This document shows, piece after piece, positions 37,032-45,409 of a DNA stretch of 64,000 nucleotides. Numbering within the stretch: position 1 is the stretch's first letter; every line of letters starts with the position of its first letter. This DNA comes from JAEUMD01 sp050246945. Lineage in GTDB: Bacteria > Pseudomonadota > Alphaproteobacteria > Rhizobiales > Hyphomicrobiaceae. Location of the stretch: assembly GCA_050246945.1 (NCBI GenBank), contig JBFWVC010000021.1, positions 5,066 through 69,065 on the forward strand, read 5' to 3'. The notes below the pieces were generated by a model, which searched no databases, had not been told where the DNA came from, and was given only the letters and a program-made list of their open reading frames with translations. The position numbers and the translations under genes are program-made.

Positions 37032-37675
37032 TGAAAGTTTCCGTCACCACGCTCGAGGCGAAATCTGCCGGCGAGGTCGAACTCAAGGACGAGATCTTCG
37101 GGCTTGAGCCGCGCGCGGACATCCTGCATCGCATGGTGCGCTATCAGCTGCTGAAGCGGATGGCCGGTACGCACCACGCCCAGGACCGCTCGGAGGTTAC
37201 CGTCACGGGTAAGAAGATGTATCGCCAGAAGGGTACAGGCGGTGCCCGTCACGGCGACAAGTCAGTTCCGCAATGGCGCGGCGGCGGCAAGGCCTTCGGC
37301 CCCAAGCCGCGCAGTCACGCCATCGACCTGCCCAAGAAGGTGCGCGCCCTGGCTCTGCGTCATGCGCTTTCCACCAAGGCCAAGGCGGGCGACATCGTCG
37401 TCCTCGACAAGGCCGAGGTCGAAGGCGGCAAGACACGCGAGCTGCGTGATCAGCTGGCCAGGCTCTCGCTCGACAACGCGCTGTTCATCGATGGCGCCGA
37501 ACTCGAGATCGGCTTCGCCCGCGCCGCGCGCAACCTGCCCAACATCGACGTTCTTCCCGTGCAGGGCATCAACGTCTACGACATCCTGCGCCGCAAGAAG
37601 CTGGTGCTGACGAAGGCGGCCGTTGCCGCTCTCGACGCCCGCTTCGCCGGCGCGAAAGCGGAGGCGCGGTCATGA
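37031..37675 (+). CDS. rplD: 50S ribosomal protein L4
   Basis: 214 residues. Contains the extended tunnel loop (MYRQKGTGGARHGDKSVPQWRGGGKAFGPKPRSH) and C-terminal NVYDILRRKKLVLTKAAVAAL. L4 lines the exit tunnel; in E. coli it also represses the S10 operon, but no such leader structure was identified here. Start ATG 37031 overlaps rplC by one base; the end overlaps rplW by four. Confidence 0.98.
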   Translation: MKVSVTTLEAKSAGEVELKDEIFGLEPRADILHRMVRYQLLKRMAGTHHAQDRSEVTVTGKKMYRQKGTGGARHGDKSVPQWRGGGKAFGPKPRSHAIDLPKKVRALALRHALSTKAKAGDIVVLDKAEVEGGKTRELRDQLARLSLDNALFIDGAELEIGFARAARNLPNIDVLPVQGINVYDILRRKKLVLTKAAVAALDARFAGAKAEARS

Positions 37676-37965
37676 ATAAGATCAAGGCCTACGACGTCAT
37701 CAAGTCGCCTGTCATCACCGAAAAGGCGACACTGGTTTCGGAAGCCAACCAGGTGATCTTCAAGGTGGCCCCCTCGGCGACCAAGAAGGACATCAAGTTT
37801 GCGGTCGAGAACCTGTTCAACGTCAAGGTTAAGGCCGTCAACACGCTGGTCCGCAAGGGCAAGCTCAAGACGTTCCGCGGCAAGCGCGCGCTGCAGAGCG
37901 ATACCAAGCAAGCAATCGTCACGCTCGAGGAAGGCCATTCCATCGACGTGACGACGGGGCTCTGA
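37672..37965 (+). CDS. rplW: 50S ribosomal protein L23
   Basis: 97 residues, with VIKSPVITEKAT at the start, TKKDIKFAVENLFNVKVKAVNT and GKLKTFRGKRA. L23 sits at the tunnel exit and docks trigger factor and SRP. The ATG overlaps the rplD stop (ATGA), so the two are translationally coupled. Confidence 0.98.
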   Translation: MNKIKAYDVIKSPVITEKATLVSEANQVIFKVAPSATKKDIKFAVENLFNVKVKAVNTLVRKGKLKTFRGKRALQSDTKQAIVTLEEGHSIDVTTGL

Positions 37966-37978
37966 GGAGTAGGGCGTC

Positions 37979-38803
37979 ATGGCATTGAAGACATTCCGTC
38001 CCACATCGCCGGGCCTGCGCCAGCTGGTCATTGTTGACCGTGCGGGCCTTTGGCGGGGCGCGCCGGTCAAGTCGTTGACCGAGGGCAAGACCAAGTCGGG
38101 CGGCCGCAACAACTCGGGTCGCATCACCACGCGCCACATCGGCGGTGGCCATAAGCAGACCTATCGCTACATCGATTTCCGCCGTCGCAAGCACGACGTG
38201 CCGGCCACCGTCGAGCGTCTGGAGTACGACCCCAATCGCACCGCGTTCATCGCACTTATCAAGTATGAGGACGGCGAGGTTTCCTACATCCTCGCTCCGC
38301 AGCGCCTCAGCGTTGGCGACACGGTCGTTTCCGGCGAGAAGGTCGACGTGAAGCCCGGCAACGCCATGCCGTTGGCCTCCATGCCGATTGGCACGATCAT
38401 CCATAACGTCGAGCTGAAGCCGGGCCGCGGCGGTCAGATGGCGCGTTCCGCTGGTTCCTTCGCGCAGCTCGTCGGTCGCGACGGTGGCTGGGCCATCCTC
38501 AAGCTCGGCTCTGGCGAGACGCGCCGCGTTCGCCAGGAATGCATGGGCTCGATTGGCGCCGTGTCCAACCCCGATCACTCCAACGCGGTAACCGGAAAGG
38601 CCGGCCGCACGCGCTGGAAGGGTACCCGCCCGACGGTTCGCGGCATCACCATGAACCCGATCGATCACCCCAACGGTGGCCGCACCAATGGCGGCAAGCA
38701 CTGGGTGACGCCTTGGGGCAAGCCGACCAAGGGTGCCAAGACCCGTAAGAACAAGGCCACGGACAAGTTCATCGTCCGCAGCCGTCACCTGAAGAAGAAG
38801 TAA
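37979..38803 (+). CDS. rplB: 50S ribosomal protein L2
   Basis: 274 residues, the usual length. Signature segments: SGGRNNSGRITTRHIGGGHKQTYR, KPGNAMPLASMPIGTIIHNVE, GSIGAVSNPDHSN, and the C-terminal RGITMNPIDHPNGGRTNGGKHWVTPWGKP, which holds the conserved His of L2. A core 23S rRNA-binding protein needed for subunit association and peptidyl transfer. Confidence 0.99.
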   Translation: MALKTFRPTSPGLRQLVIVDRAGLWRGAPVKSLTEGKTKSGGRNNSGRITTRHIGGGHKQTYRYIDFRRRKHDVPATVERLEYDPNRTAFIALIKYEDGEVSYILAPQRLSVGDTVVSGEKVDVKPGNAMPLASMPIGTIIHNVELKPGRGGQMARSAGSFAQLVGRDGGWAILKLGSGETRRVRQECMGSIGAVSNPDHSNAVTGKAGRTRWKGTRPTVRGITMNPIDHPNGGRTNGGKHWVTPWGKPTKGAKTRKNKATDKFIVRSRHLKKK

Positions 38804-38828
38804 TCGCTTCGGCGAAGGAGATCAGCTC

Positions 38829-39107
38829 GTGTCACGCTCAGTTTGGAAGGGCCCGTTCATCGACGGCTACCTTCTCAAGAAGGCCGAGAAGGTGCGCACG
38901 TCGGGCCGCAACGAGGTCATCAGGATCTGGAGCCGGCGTTCGACCATTCTACCGCAGTTCGTCGGTCTGACGTTCGGCGTCTACAACGGCCACAAGCACG
39001 TCCCCGTCTCCGTGAGCGAGGATATGGTTGGCCACAAGTTCGGTGAATTCGCTCCGACGCGCTCGTTCCCGGGCCACGGCGGCGACAAGAAAGCCACGAG
39101 GAAGTAA
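38829..39107 (+). CDS. rpsS: 30S ribosomal protein S19
   Basis: 92 residues from a GTG start after GGAGATC. SRSVWKGPFIDGYL, WSRRSTILPQFVGLTFGVYNGHKHVPV and MVGHKFGEFAPTRSFPGHGGDKK are typical. It forms the head of the small subunit with S13. The TAA overlaps the rplV ATG by one base. Confidence 0.98.
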   Translation: MSRSVWKGPFIDGYLLKKAEKVRTSGRNEVIRIWSRRSTILPQFVGLTFGVYNGHKHVPVSVSEDMVGHKFGEFAPTRSFPGHGGDKKATRK

Positions 39108-39547
39108 TGGGCAAGCCGAGCCGAGAGCGCAGCCTCCCCGACAACGAGGCCAAAGCCGTCGCGCGGAACCTGCGTGTTTCCCCGCAGAAGCTGAATCTTG
39201 TCGCCGGCATGATCCGCGGCAAGAAGGTCGACCAGGCGCTCGCCGACCTGGAATTCTCGCGCAAGCGCATCGCGCAGGACGTCTTGAAGTGTGTCAAGAG
39301 TGCGGTCGCCAACGCCGAGAACAACCACGGTCTCGATGTCGATGAGCTGATCGTCGCCGAGGCTCACGTCGGCAAGAACATCGTCATGAAGCGCTTCCAC
39401 GCTCGTGGCCGCGGCCGGGCGTCTGGAATTGAAAAACCGTTCTCGCAGATCACCGTGATCGTGCGTCAGACGGATGAGGACGAGAAGGCGGCGAAGAAGG
39501 CCAAGGGCAAGGCGAAGGCGCCGGCCGCGAAGAAGGAGGCCGAGTAA
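39107..39547 (+). CDS. rplV: 50S ribosomal protein L22
   Basis: 146 residues. The core (NLRVSPQKLNLVAGMIRGKKVDQALADL, SAVANAENNHGLD, KRFHARGRGRASGIEKPFSQITVIV) is standard. About 25 extra Lys/Ala-rich residues extend the C-terminus (DEKAAKKAKGKAKAPAAK), longer than in E. coli (110). L22 reaches into the exit tunnel. It overlaps both neighbours by one base. Confidence 0.98.
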   Translation: MGKPSRERSLPDNEAKAVARNLRVSPQKLNLVAGMIRGKKVDQALADLEFSRKRIAQDVLKCVKSAVANAENNHGLDVDELIVAEAHVGKNIVMKRFHARGRGRASGIEKPFSQITVIVRQTDEDEKAAKKAKGKAKAPAAKKEAE

Positions 39548-40299
39548 TGGGTCAGAAGGTCAATCCGGTAGGCCTGCGCGTCGGCATCAACCGAACCTGG
39601 GATAGCCGCTGGTTCGCAGGCCGCGGCGAATACGGCAAGCTTCTGCACGAGGACATGGCGATCCGCGAGCACATCATGAAGCAGCAGCGCCAGGCCGGCA
39701 TCTCAAAGGTTGTCATCGAGCGCCCGCACAAGAAGTGCCGCGTGACGGTTCACACCGCGCGTCCGGGTGTTCTGATTGGCAAGAAGGGGGCCGACATCGA
39801 GAAGCTGCGCGGCCAGCTCGCCCGCCTCACCGAGTCGGAGGTTCACCTCAACATCGTCGAGGTAAGGAAGCCAGAGATCGACGCTACGCTGGTTGCCGAG
39901 GGCATCGCCCAGCAACTCGAGCGCCGCGTCGCCTTCCGCCGCGCCATGAAGCGAGCCGTGCAGACTGCGCTGCGCTCCGGTGCTGTGGGCATTCGTATCA
40001 ACGTCGCCGGCCGCCTCGGTGGCGCGGAAATCGCGCGTACCGAGTGGTACCGGGAGGGTCGCGTGCCGCTGCACACGCTGCGCGCCGACATCGATTTCGG
40101 CTACGCCAAGGCGCAGACGGCTTATGGCGTGATCGGCATCAAGGTGTGGATCTTCAAGGGCGAGATCATCGAGCACGACCCGATGGCGTCCGAGAAGCGC
40201 GCCATGGACTTGCAGGAAGGTGGCGGCGGTGGCCGCCGTCGCGAGCGTGGCGATCGCGGCGATCGCGGCGACCGGGGCGATCGCGCGTCCGACGCCTGA
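39547..40299 (+). CDS. rpsC: 30S ribosomal protein S3
   Basis: 250 residues. KH-domain features (RPGVLIGKKGADIEKLR) and the C-terminal domain (IRINVAGRLGGAEIARTEWYREGRVPLHTLRADIDFG, GVIGIKVWIFKGE) are clear. The tail is a short low-complexity run with repeated Arg-Gly-Asp (residues about 236-246), encoded by repeated GCGATCGCG-like bases. S3 helps form the mRNA entry channel. Confidence 0.98.
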   Translation: MGQKVNPVGLRVGINRTWDSRWFAGRGEYGKLLHEDMAIREHIMKQQRQAGISKVVIERPHKKCRVTVHTARPGVLIGKKGADIEKLRGQLARLTESEVHLNIVEVRKPEIDATLVAEGIAQQLERRVAFRRAMKRAVQTALRSGAVGIRINVAGRLGGAEIARTEWYREGRVPLHTLRADIDFGYAKAQTAYGVIGIKVWIFKGEIIEHDPMASEKRAMDLQEGGGGGRRRERGDRGDRGDRGDRASDA

Positions 40300-40347
40300 G
40301 ACGGCTGAAGCTGCCGCTTTCCGCCAATACGTTTGAGGTTTTGAACC

Positions 40348-40758
40348 ATGTTGCAACCGAAACGCACAAAGTTCCGCAAGGCCCATAAGGGACGCATACA
40401 CGGCGTCGCCAAGGGTGGCACGGCGTTGAACTTCGGCTCGCACGGCCTGAAGGCGCTGGAGCCGGAGCGCATCACCGCCCGCCAGATCGAAGCGGCCCGC
40501 CGCGCCATCACGCGTCACATGAAGCGTGCCGGCCGAGTCTGGATCCGCATCTTCCCGGATTTGCCGGTGTCCTCGAAACCGGCCGAGGTCCGCATGGGCT
40601 CCGGCAAGGGCTCGCCCGATTACTGGGCCGCGCGCGTCAAGCCGGGCCGCATCATGTTCGAACTGGACGGCGTGCCCGACAACATCGCCCGCGAGGCTCT
40701 GCTTCTGGGCGCTGCAAAGCTTCCGATCAAGACGCGCGTCGTGTCGCGCATCGGCTGA
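40348..40758 (+). CDS. rplP: 50S ribosomal protein L16
   Basis: 136 residues. MLQPKRTKFRKAHKG, GGTALNFGSHGLKAL, ARRAITRHMKRAGRVWIRIFPD, VRMGSGKGSPDYWAARVKPG and EAL(L)LGAAKLPIKTRVV are typical of L16, which sits by the A-site tRNA elbow. The Met-Gly-Ser-Gly-Lys-Gly region is intact. Confidence 0.99.
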   Translation: MLQPKRTKFRKAHKGRIHGVAKGGTALNFGSHGLKALEPERITARQIEAARRAITRHMKRAGRVWIRIFPDLPVSSKPAEVRMGSGKGSPDYWAARVKPGRIMFELDGVPDNIAREALLLGAAKLPIKTRVVSRIG

Positions 40759-40812
40759 AGATAGACGCTGGCGGTTCTGACGACCGTCCGGCGATTGTAT
40801 GAGGACAGGACG

Positions 40813-41016
40813 ATGAAGGCAGCCGAGTTCAGGGACATGTCCCTCGACCAGCTCGACGATCAGCTGGTGAAGCTGAAGAAGGAGCAGTTCAACCTGCGCT
40901 TCCAGGGCGCTTCGGGACAGCTCGAGAATACGGCACGCGTGCGCGAGGTGCGCCGCGACATCGCCCGTGTGATGACGGTTGCCCGGCAGAAGCGGGCCGG
41001 CGCCAAGAGCGCGTAA
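40813..41016 (+). CDS. rpmC: 50S ribosomal protein L29
   Basis: 67 residues from ATG 40813 (AGGA upstream). KAAEFRDMSLDQLDDQLVKLKKEQFNLRFQGASGQLENTARVREVRRDIARVMTV is the two-helix L29 fold near the tunnel exit. A start 18 bases upstream (40795) is possible but not conserved. Confidence 0.98.
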   Translation: MKAAEFRDMSLDQLDDQLVKLKKEQFNLRFQGASGQLENTARVREVRRDIARVMTVARQKRAGAKSA

Positions 41017-41030
41017 GGGAGAACAGGAAC

Positions 41031-41267
41031 ATGCCGAAGCGCGTGCTTCAGGGAACGGTCGTCTCCGACAAGAACGACAAGACCATCGTCGTCGAGGTGG
41101 AGCGCCGCTACACGCACCCCCTTCTCAAGAAGACGGTGCGCCGCACGAAGAAGTACCACGCTCACGACGAGGCCAATAAGCACAAGGTGGGTGACCGCGT
41201 GCAGATTGTCGAGAGCGCGCCGATTTCGAAGAACAAGCGCTGGACCGTGGTAACGGAAGGCGCGTGA
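41031..41267 (+). CDS. rpsQ: 30S ribosomal protein S17
   Basis: 78 residues. PKRVLQGTVVSDKNDKTIVVEVER, HPLLKKTVRRTKKYHAHDE and KVGDRVQIVESAPISKNKRWTVV form the OB-fold S17, an early binder of 16S rRNA. A 126-base gap without a supported gene separates it from rplN. Confidence 0.98.
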   Translation: MPKRVLQGTVVSDKNDKTIVVEVERRYTHPLLKKTVRRTKKYHAHDEANKHKVGDRVQIVESAPISKNKRWTVVTEGA

Positions 41268-41393
41268 CGCAACCCACCGGCCGCCGATGGGCGGCTCGTT
41301 GGATGGCGACGATTTGGACGCGATTGCGCGAGTAGCGGATCGCAGGTTGTTTTCGAGGCCGCATCCGCGGCCCACAGGTAAGGACGAAACGCG

Positions 41394-41762
41394 ATGATCC
41401 AGATGGAGACAAATCTCGACGTCGCCGACAACTCGGGCGCGCGTCGCGTGCAATGCATCAAGGTGCTCGGCGGCTCGAAGCGCAAGTACGCCACGATCGG
41501 CGACATCATCGTCGTCTCCATCAAGGAGGCGATCCCGAAGGGCAAAGTGAAGAAGGGCCAGGTCATGAAGGCCGTTGTAGTCCGCACAGCCAAGGGCGTG
41601 CGCCGTCCCGACGGCTCGCTGATCCGCTTCGACCGCAACGCTGCCGTCCTGATCAATAACCAGGGTGAGCCCATCGGCACCCGTATCTTCGGACCGGTGA
41701 CGCGCGAGCTGCGCTCCAAGAACCAGATGAAGATCGTTTCACTCGCGCCGGAGGTGCTGTAA
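41394..41762 (+). CDS. rplN: 50S ribosomal protein L14
   Basis: 122 residues, standard length. MIQMETNLDVADNSGARRVQCIKVLGGS, KGQVMKAVVVRTAKGVRRPDGS and the end RSKNQMKIVSLAPEVL are diagnostic. L14 contributes to the bridge with the small subunit. AAGGA lies upstream; the stop is directly followed by the rplX ATG. Confidence 0.99.
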   Translation: MIQMETNLDVADNSGARRVQCIKVLGGSKRKYATIGDIIVVSIKEAIPKGKVKKGQVMKAVVVRTAKGVRRPDGSLIRFDRNAAVLINNQGEPIGTRIFGPVTRELRSKNQMKIVSLAPEVL

Positions 41763-42089
41763 ATGGCCGCGCAGAAGATCAAGAAGGGCGATCACGTCAT
41801 CGTCCTCACCGGCCGCGACCGTGGCAAGCATGGCGAGGTCATCGAGGTTCGCCCTCGTGAGGGGCGCGCGCTCGTTCGTGGCGTGAACATGGTCCGCCGT
41901 CACCAGCGGCAGACCGCGCAGGACGAGGGCGGCATCATCTCCAAGGAGGCCGCCATCGACCTCTCCAACCTCGCGATCGAGGACCCCAAGGACGGCAAGC
42001 CGACCCGCGTCGGCTTCAAGTTCCTCGAAGATGGCAAGAAGGTCCGTTACGCCAAGCGTTCGGGCGAAGTTATTCCGGAGAAGAAGTAA
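41763..42089 (+). CDS. rplX: 50S ribosomal protein L24
   Basis: 108 residues. The KOW motif (GDHVIVLTGRDRGKHGEVIEVRP) and VRGVNMVRRHQRQTAQDEGGIISKEAAIDLSN are typical. An assembly-initiating 23S rRNA-binding protein. It starts immediately after the rplN stop. Confidence 0.98.
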   Translation: MAAQKIKKGDHVIVLTGRDRGKHGEVIEVRPREGRALVRGVNMVRRHQRQTAQDEGGIISKEAAIDLSNLAIEDPKDGKPTRVGFKFLEDGKKVRYAKRSGEVIPEKK

Positions 42090-42092
42090 GCC

Positions 42093-42722
42093 ATGGCCGA
42101 GAAGGACAAGGGCAAGAAGGCCCAGGGCAAAGGCGCGAAGCCTGCCACCGCGGCGGCTCCGTCGCCCCGCCCGAAGGACTATAAGCCGCGTATGAAGTCG
42201 CTCTACGAGACGAAGGTCCGTGGCGCGATGAAGGAGAAGTTCGGCTACGCGAACCCGATGCAGATCCCAAAGCTCGAGAAGATCGTGCTGAACATGGGCA
42301 TCGGCGAGGCCGTTTCCGACCGCAAGAAGGTTGAGAACGCTGCAGGCGACTTGGCGCTCATCGCCGGACAGAAGCCGATCACGACCAAGGCGCGCAAGTC
42401 GATCGCGACTTTCAAGGTGCGCGACGGCATGACGCTCGGCGCGAAGGTGACGCTGCGCGGGGACCGCATGTACGAGTTCCTGGATCGCTTCGTCACGATC
42501 GCGATGCCGCGCATCAAGGACTTCCGCGGTCTGAATCCGAAGAGCTTCGACGGCCGCGGCAACTACGCGGTTGGCCTCAAGGAGCACATCGTGTTCCCCG
42601 AGATCGACTACGACAAGGTGGACGAGATCTGGGGCATGGACGTGGTCATCTGCACGTCCGCCAAGACTGATGATGAAGCGCGCGAGCTGCTTCGCAACTT
42701 CAATTTTCCCTTCCGCAGCTAG
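42093..42722 (+). CDS. rplE: 50S ribosomal protein L5 with N-terminal extension
   Basis: 209 residues, about 25 more than usual. The extra N-terminus is Lys/Ala/Pro-rich (residues 1-30). The core (LYETKVRGAMKEKFGYANPMQIPKLEKIVLNMGIGEA, QKPITTKARKSIATFKVRDG, GNYAVGLKEHIVFPEIDYDK) is normal. The next ATG (42192) has no ribosome-binding site, so the extension is probably real. L5 binds 5S rRNA and the P-site tRNA region. Confidence 0.97.
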   Translation: MAEKDKGKKAQGKGAKPATAAAPSPRPKDYKPRMKSLYETKVRGAMKEKFGYANPMQIPKLEKIVLNMGIGEAVSDRKKVENAAGDLALIAGQKPITTKARKSIATFKVRDGMTLGAKVTLRGDRMYEFLDRFVTIAMPRIKDFRGLNPKSFDGRGNYAVGLKEHIVFPEIDYDKVDEIWGMDVVICTSAKTDDEARELLRNFNFPFRS

Positions 42723-42765
42723 AGGACCTCGGGACGTCATCCCGAAAGGCCTTTGGAGGATATGA

Positions 42766-43071
42766 ATGGCCAAGACCAGTTCGATTGAGAAGAACAAGCG
42801 CCGCCGCAAGCTGGTTGCGCAGTACGCCGACAAGCGGAAGCGCCTCAAGGCGGTTGCCGACGACATGTCGAAGCCGACGGAGGAGCGGTTCGCCGCTCGC
42901 CTGAAGCTCGCCGAGATGCCGCGCAACTCCTCGAAGACGCGCATCCGCAACCGGTGCGAGATCACCGGCCGTCCGCGCGGCTACTATCGCAAGCTCAAGA
43001 TGTGCCGGAACCAGCTGCGCGAACTCGCCAGCATGGGCATGATCCCGGGCATGGTTAAGTCGAGCTGGTAA
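42766..43071 (+). CDS. rpsN: 30S ribosomal protein S14
   Basis: 101 residues: the long, zinc-independent form, lacking the CxxC pairs of the short form. AKTSSIEKNKRRRKL, RNSSKTRIRNRCEITGRPRGYYRKLKMCRNQLRELASMGMIPGMVKSSW is typical of alphaproteobacteria. Head protein of the small subunit. TTTGGAGGA upstream of the ATG is a strong ribosome-binding site. Confidence 0.98.
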   Translation: MAKTSSIEKNKRRRKLVAQYADKRKRLKAVADDMSKPTEERFAARLKLAEMPRNSSKTRIRNRCEITGRPRGYYRKLKMCRNQLRELASMGMIPGMVKSSW

Positions 43072-43083
43072 GGAGGCGCGCAA

Positions 43084-43482
43084 ATGTCGATGAACGATCC
43101 GCTCGGCGATATGCTGACCCGCATCCGCAACGCCCTGCAGCGCCGCCGCCCCAAGGTGGTGACGCCGGCCTCGAACCTGCGCCAGCGCGTCCTCGACGTG
43201 CTTGCCGAGGAGGGTTACATCCGCGGCTACGCGCGTGTCGAACAGAAGGGCGAGATGCCGACCTTCGAGATCGAACTCAAGTACTACAACGGCCAGCCGG
43301 CGATCCGCGAAATCGAGCGCGTGTCGAAGCCAGGCCGTCGCGTCTATTCGCCGGTCAAGACGCTGCCGACGGTGGCGAACGGTCTCGGCGTTGCGATCCT
43401 GTCGACGCCCAAGGGCGTCATGTCGGACGCGAAGGCGCGTGAGGAGAACGTCGGCGGCGAGATCCTCTGCAACGTATTCTAA
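43084..43482 (+). CDS. rpsH: 30S ribosomal protein S8
   Basis: 132 residues. NDPLGDMLTRIRNA at the start and GVAILSTPKGVMSDAKAREENVGGEILCNVF at the end are diagnostic. S8 binds the central domain of 16S rRNA and in E. coli represses the spc operon. AAGGAGG precedes the start; it is 12 bases after rpsN. Confidence 0.99.
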   Translation: MSMNDPLGDMLTRIRNALQRRRPKVVTPASNLRQRVLDVLAEEGYIRGYARVEQKGEMPTFEIELKYYNGQPAIREIERVSKPGRRVYSPVKTLPTVANGLGVAILSTPKGVMSDAKAREENVGGEILCNVF

Positions 43483-43539
43483 CTGAGGGTCTGCGCGTGC
43501 AGAGCCCGCATGATTCAAAGCGAAGGGTTGGACAAAGCC

Positions 43540-44079
43540 ATGTCGCGCATTGGTAAAAAGCCTGTTTCGGTCCCGTCCGGCGTGACGGCGACGGTCTCGG
43601 GTCAGGTCGTCAAGATGAAGGGGCCGAAGGGCGAACTCGCCTTCTCTGCGCCTGAGGACGTCAAGGTCGAGATGAAGGACGGCGCGATATCTGTCACGCC
43701 CATCGACGAGAGCAAGAAGGCACGCTCCATGTGGGGTATGTCGCGCACGCAGATTGCCAACCTGATCAAGGGCGTCACGGACGGATACACCCGCACGCTC
43801 GAGATCCAGGGTGTCGGCTATCGTGCGGCCATGAAGGGCAAGGATCTCGCGCTCAACATCGGTTTCAGCCACGACGTGACACACAAGATCCCCGCGGGTG
43901 TCGACGTGAAGGTCGCTGGAGCCAAACAGGAGATCATTACGATTTCCGGCATCGACAAGCAGTTGGTCGGCCAGGTGGCGGCCGATATCCGCGCCTACCG
44001 TCCGCCTGAGCCCTACCAGGGCAAGGGCATCCGCTATCAGGGCGAATACATCTTCCGTAAGGAAGGCAAGAAGAAGTAA
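43540..44079 (+). CDS. rplF: 50S ribosomal protein L6
   Basis: Start at ATG 43540 (MSRIGKKPVSVPSGV) after GAAGGG; 179 residues. Both alpha/beta repeats are present: VTATVSGQVVKMKGPKGEL and GYRAAMKGKDLALNIGFSHDV, then RPPEPYQGKGIRYQGEYI near the end. L6 lies close to the sarcin-ricin loop. Confidence 0.98.
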   Translation: MSRIGKKPVSVPSGVTATVSGQVVKMKGPKGELAFSAPEDVKVEMKDGAISVTPIDESKKARSMWGMSRTQIANLIKGVTDGYTRTLEIQGVGYRAAMKGKDLALNIGFSHDVTHKIPAGVDVKVAGAKQEIITISGIDKQLVGQVAADIRAYRPPEPYQGKGIRYQGEYIFRKEGKKK

Positions 44080-44091
44080 GGACCAACGCCA

Positions 44092-44454
44092 ATGGGCATG
44101 CACATTTCGCAGTTCGACCGGCGCAAGGCGCGTGTTCGCCGGGTGCTGAAGGAGCGCGCGGCGGGCCGTCCGAGGCTCTCCGTCCATCGCTCGTCGAAGC
44201 ACATCTATGCGCAGATCATCGACGACGTCGCGGGCAAGACCGTTGCCGCAGCCTCCTCGCTCGAGAAAGATCTGAAAGGCAACCTCAAGACCGGCGCCGA
44301 CAAGGCAGCGGCGGCCGTTGTCGGCAAGCTCCTCGCCGAGCGCGCCGTCCAGGCCGGCATTAAGCAGGTGCTGTTCGATCGCGGCGGCTACATCTACCAC
44401 GGCCGCATCAAGGCGCTGGCCGACGCCGCCCGCGAAGCTGGCCTCGAATTCTAA
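44092..44454 (+). CDS. rplR: 50S ribosomal protein L18
   Basis: 120 residues. RKARVRRVLKERAAGRPRLSVHRSSKHIYAQIIDD and LFDRGGYIYHGRIKALADAAREAGLEF are typical. It binds 5S rRNA with L5. AAGGA is upstream; the second Met (44098) is an alternative start. Confidence 0.98.
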   Translation: MGMHISQFDRRKARVRRVLKERAAGRPRLSVHRSSKHIYAQIIDDVAGKTVAAASSLEKDLKGNLKTGADKAAAAVVGKLLAERAVQAGIKQVLFDRGGYIYHGRIKALADAAREAGLEF

Positions 44455-44469
44455 GGGAAGGATAAATCC

Positions 44470-45051
44470 GTGGCACGTTCACCCGGAAGAGAGCGCGGCC
44501 GTGACCGCGATCGCGAAGAGCGCGACAACGAGTTTTCCGACAAGCTCGTTCACATCAACCGCGTCGCCAAGGTGGTCAAGGGCGGCAAGCGCTTCGGCTT
44601 TGCAGCACTCGTCGTTGTCGGCGACCTGAAGGGACGCGTCGGCTTCGGTCACGGCAAGGCCCGCGAGGTGCCCGAGGCGATCCGTAAGGCGACGGAAGCG
44701 GCCAAGCGCAACCTCGTGCGCGTGCCTTTGCGCGATGCGCGAACGCTGCACCACGATTCGGAAGGCCATCACGGCGCCGGCAAGGTGGTCGTCCGCTCGG
44801 CGCCTCCGGGTACTGGCATCATCGCCGGCGGTGCGATGCGCGCCGTATTCGAGATGTTGGGCGTGCATGACGTCGTCGCCAAGTCGATGGGCACCTCGAA
44901 CCCTTATAACGTCGTCCGCGCGACTTTCGATGCCCTGAAGCATCAGGAGAACCCGCGCGCCGTCGCCGCCCGCCGCAACATGAAGGTGAGCGAGATCGTC
45001 GCCCGCCGTCGCGATGGCTCGGCAGCCGCCGAGGCTGGCGCCGAGGCGTAA
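44470..45051 (+). CDS. rpsE: 30S ribosomal protein S5
   Basis: 193 residues from a GTG start after GAAGGA. LVHINRVAKVVKGGKRFGFAALVVVGD, GFGHGKAREVPEAIRKATE and MGTSNPYNVVRATFDAL are S5 signatures. The N-terminus carries a short Arg/Asp/Glu-rich run (residues 3-19). S5 affects translational accuracy and the mRNA channel. Confidence 0.98.
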   Translation: MARSPGRERGRDRDREERDNEFSDKLVHINRVAKVVKGGKRFGFAALVVVGDLKGRVGFGHGKAREVPEAIRKATEAAKRNLVRVPLRDARTLHHDSEGHHGAGKVVVRSAPPGTGIIAGGAMRAVFEMLGVHDVVAKSMGTSNPYNVVRATFDALKHQENPRAVAARRNMKVSEIVARRRDGSAAAEAGAEA

Positions 45052-45142
45052 TCCGGGCCTCGCGTGTGCGCGCGGTGCTGCATGAGGAATTTGGCGGCGC
45101 GCCAACATCAGGTGCGCCGCGTCGAAGACAAGGTGATGTGAC

Positions 45143-45331
45143 ATGGCTGCAAAGAAGACCGTCACGGTGGAGCAGATCGCCAGCGCGATCCGTCGGCCCA
45201 AGGACCAGACCGATACGTTGGTCGGCCTCGGGCTTAACAAGCTGCATCGCCAGAACACGCTCGAGGATACGCCCGCGGTCCGCGGCATGATCCGGAAGGT
45301 ACACCATCTCGTCCGCGTCGTCGGCGAGTAG
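45143..45331 (+). CDS. rpmD: 50S ribosomal protein L30
   Basis: 62 residues. KTVTVEQIASAIRRPKDQTDTLVGLGLNKLHRQNTLEDTPAVRGMIRKVHHLVRV is a complete L30. It follows rpsE by 91 bases, which include a small inverted repeat (GGCGGCGCGCC / GGTGCGCCGC) of unknown role. Confidence 0.98.
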   Translation: MAAKKTVTVEQIASAIRRPKDQTDTLVGLGLNKLHRQNTLEDTPAVRGMIRKVHHLVRVVGE

Positions 45332-45409
45332 AGCTTATAGAAACGACACAACGCGTCTTGGCGTGCACGCCGCGTCTCGAGACCTGAAAAAACTTAAGGA
45401 GCGCGTCCC

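Noticed and set aside
42700..44400. 566-codon open frame antisense to rpsN-rpsH-rplF-rplR
   Set aside because: Covers four certain ribosomal protein genes on the opposite strand; His/Arg/Asp-rich composition without domains.
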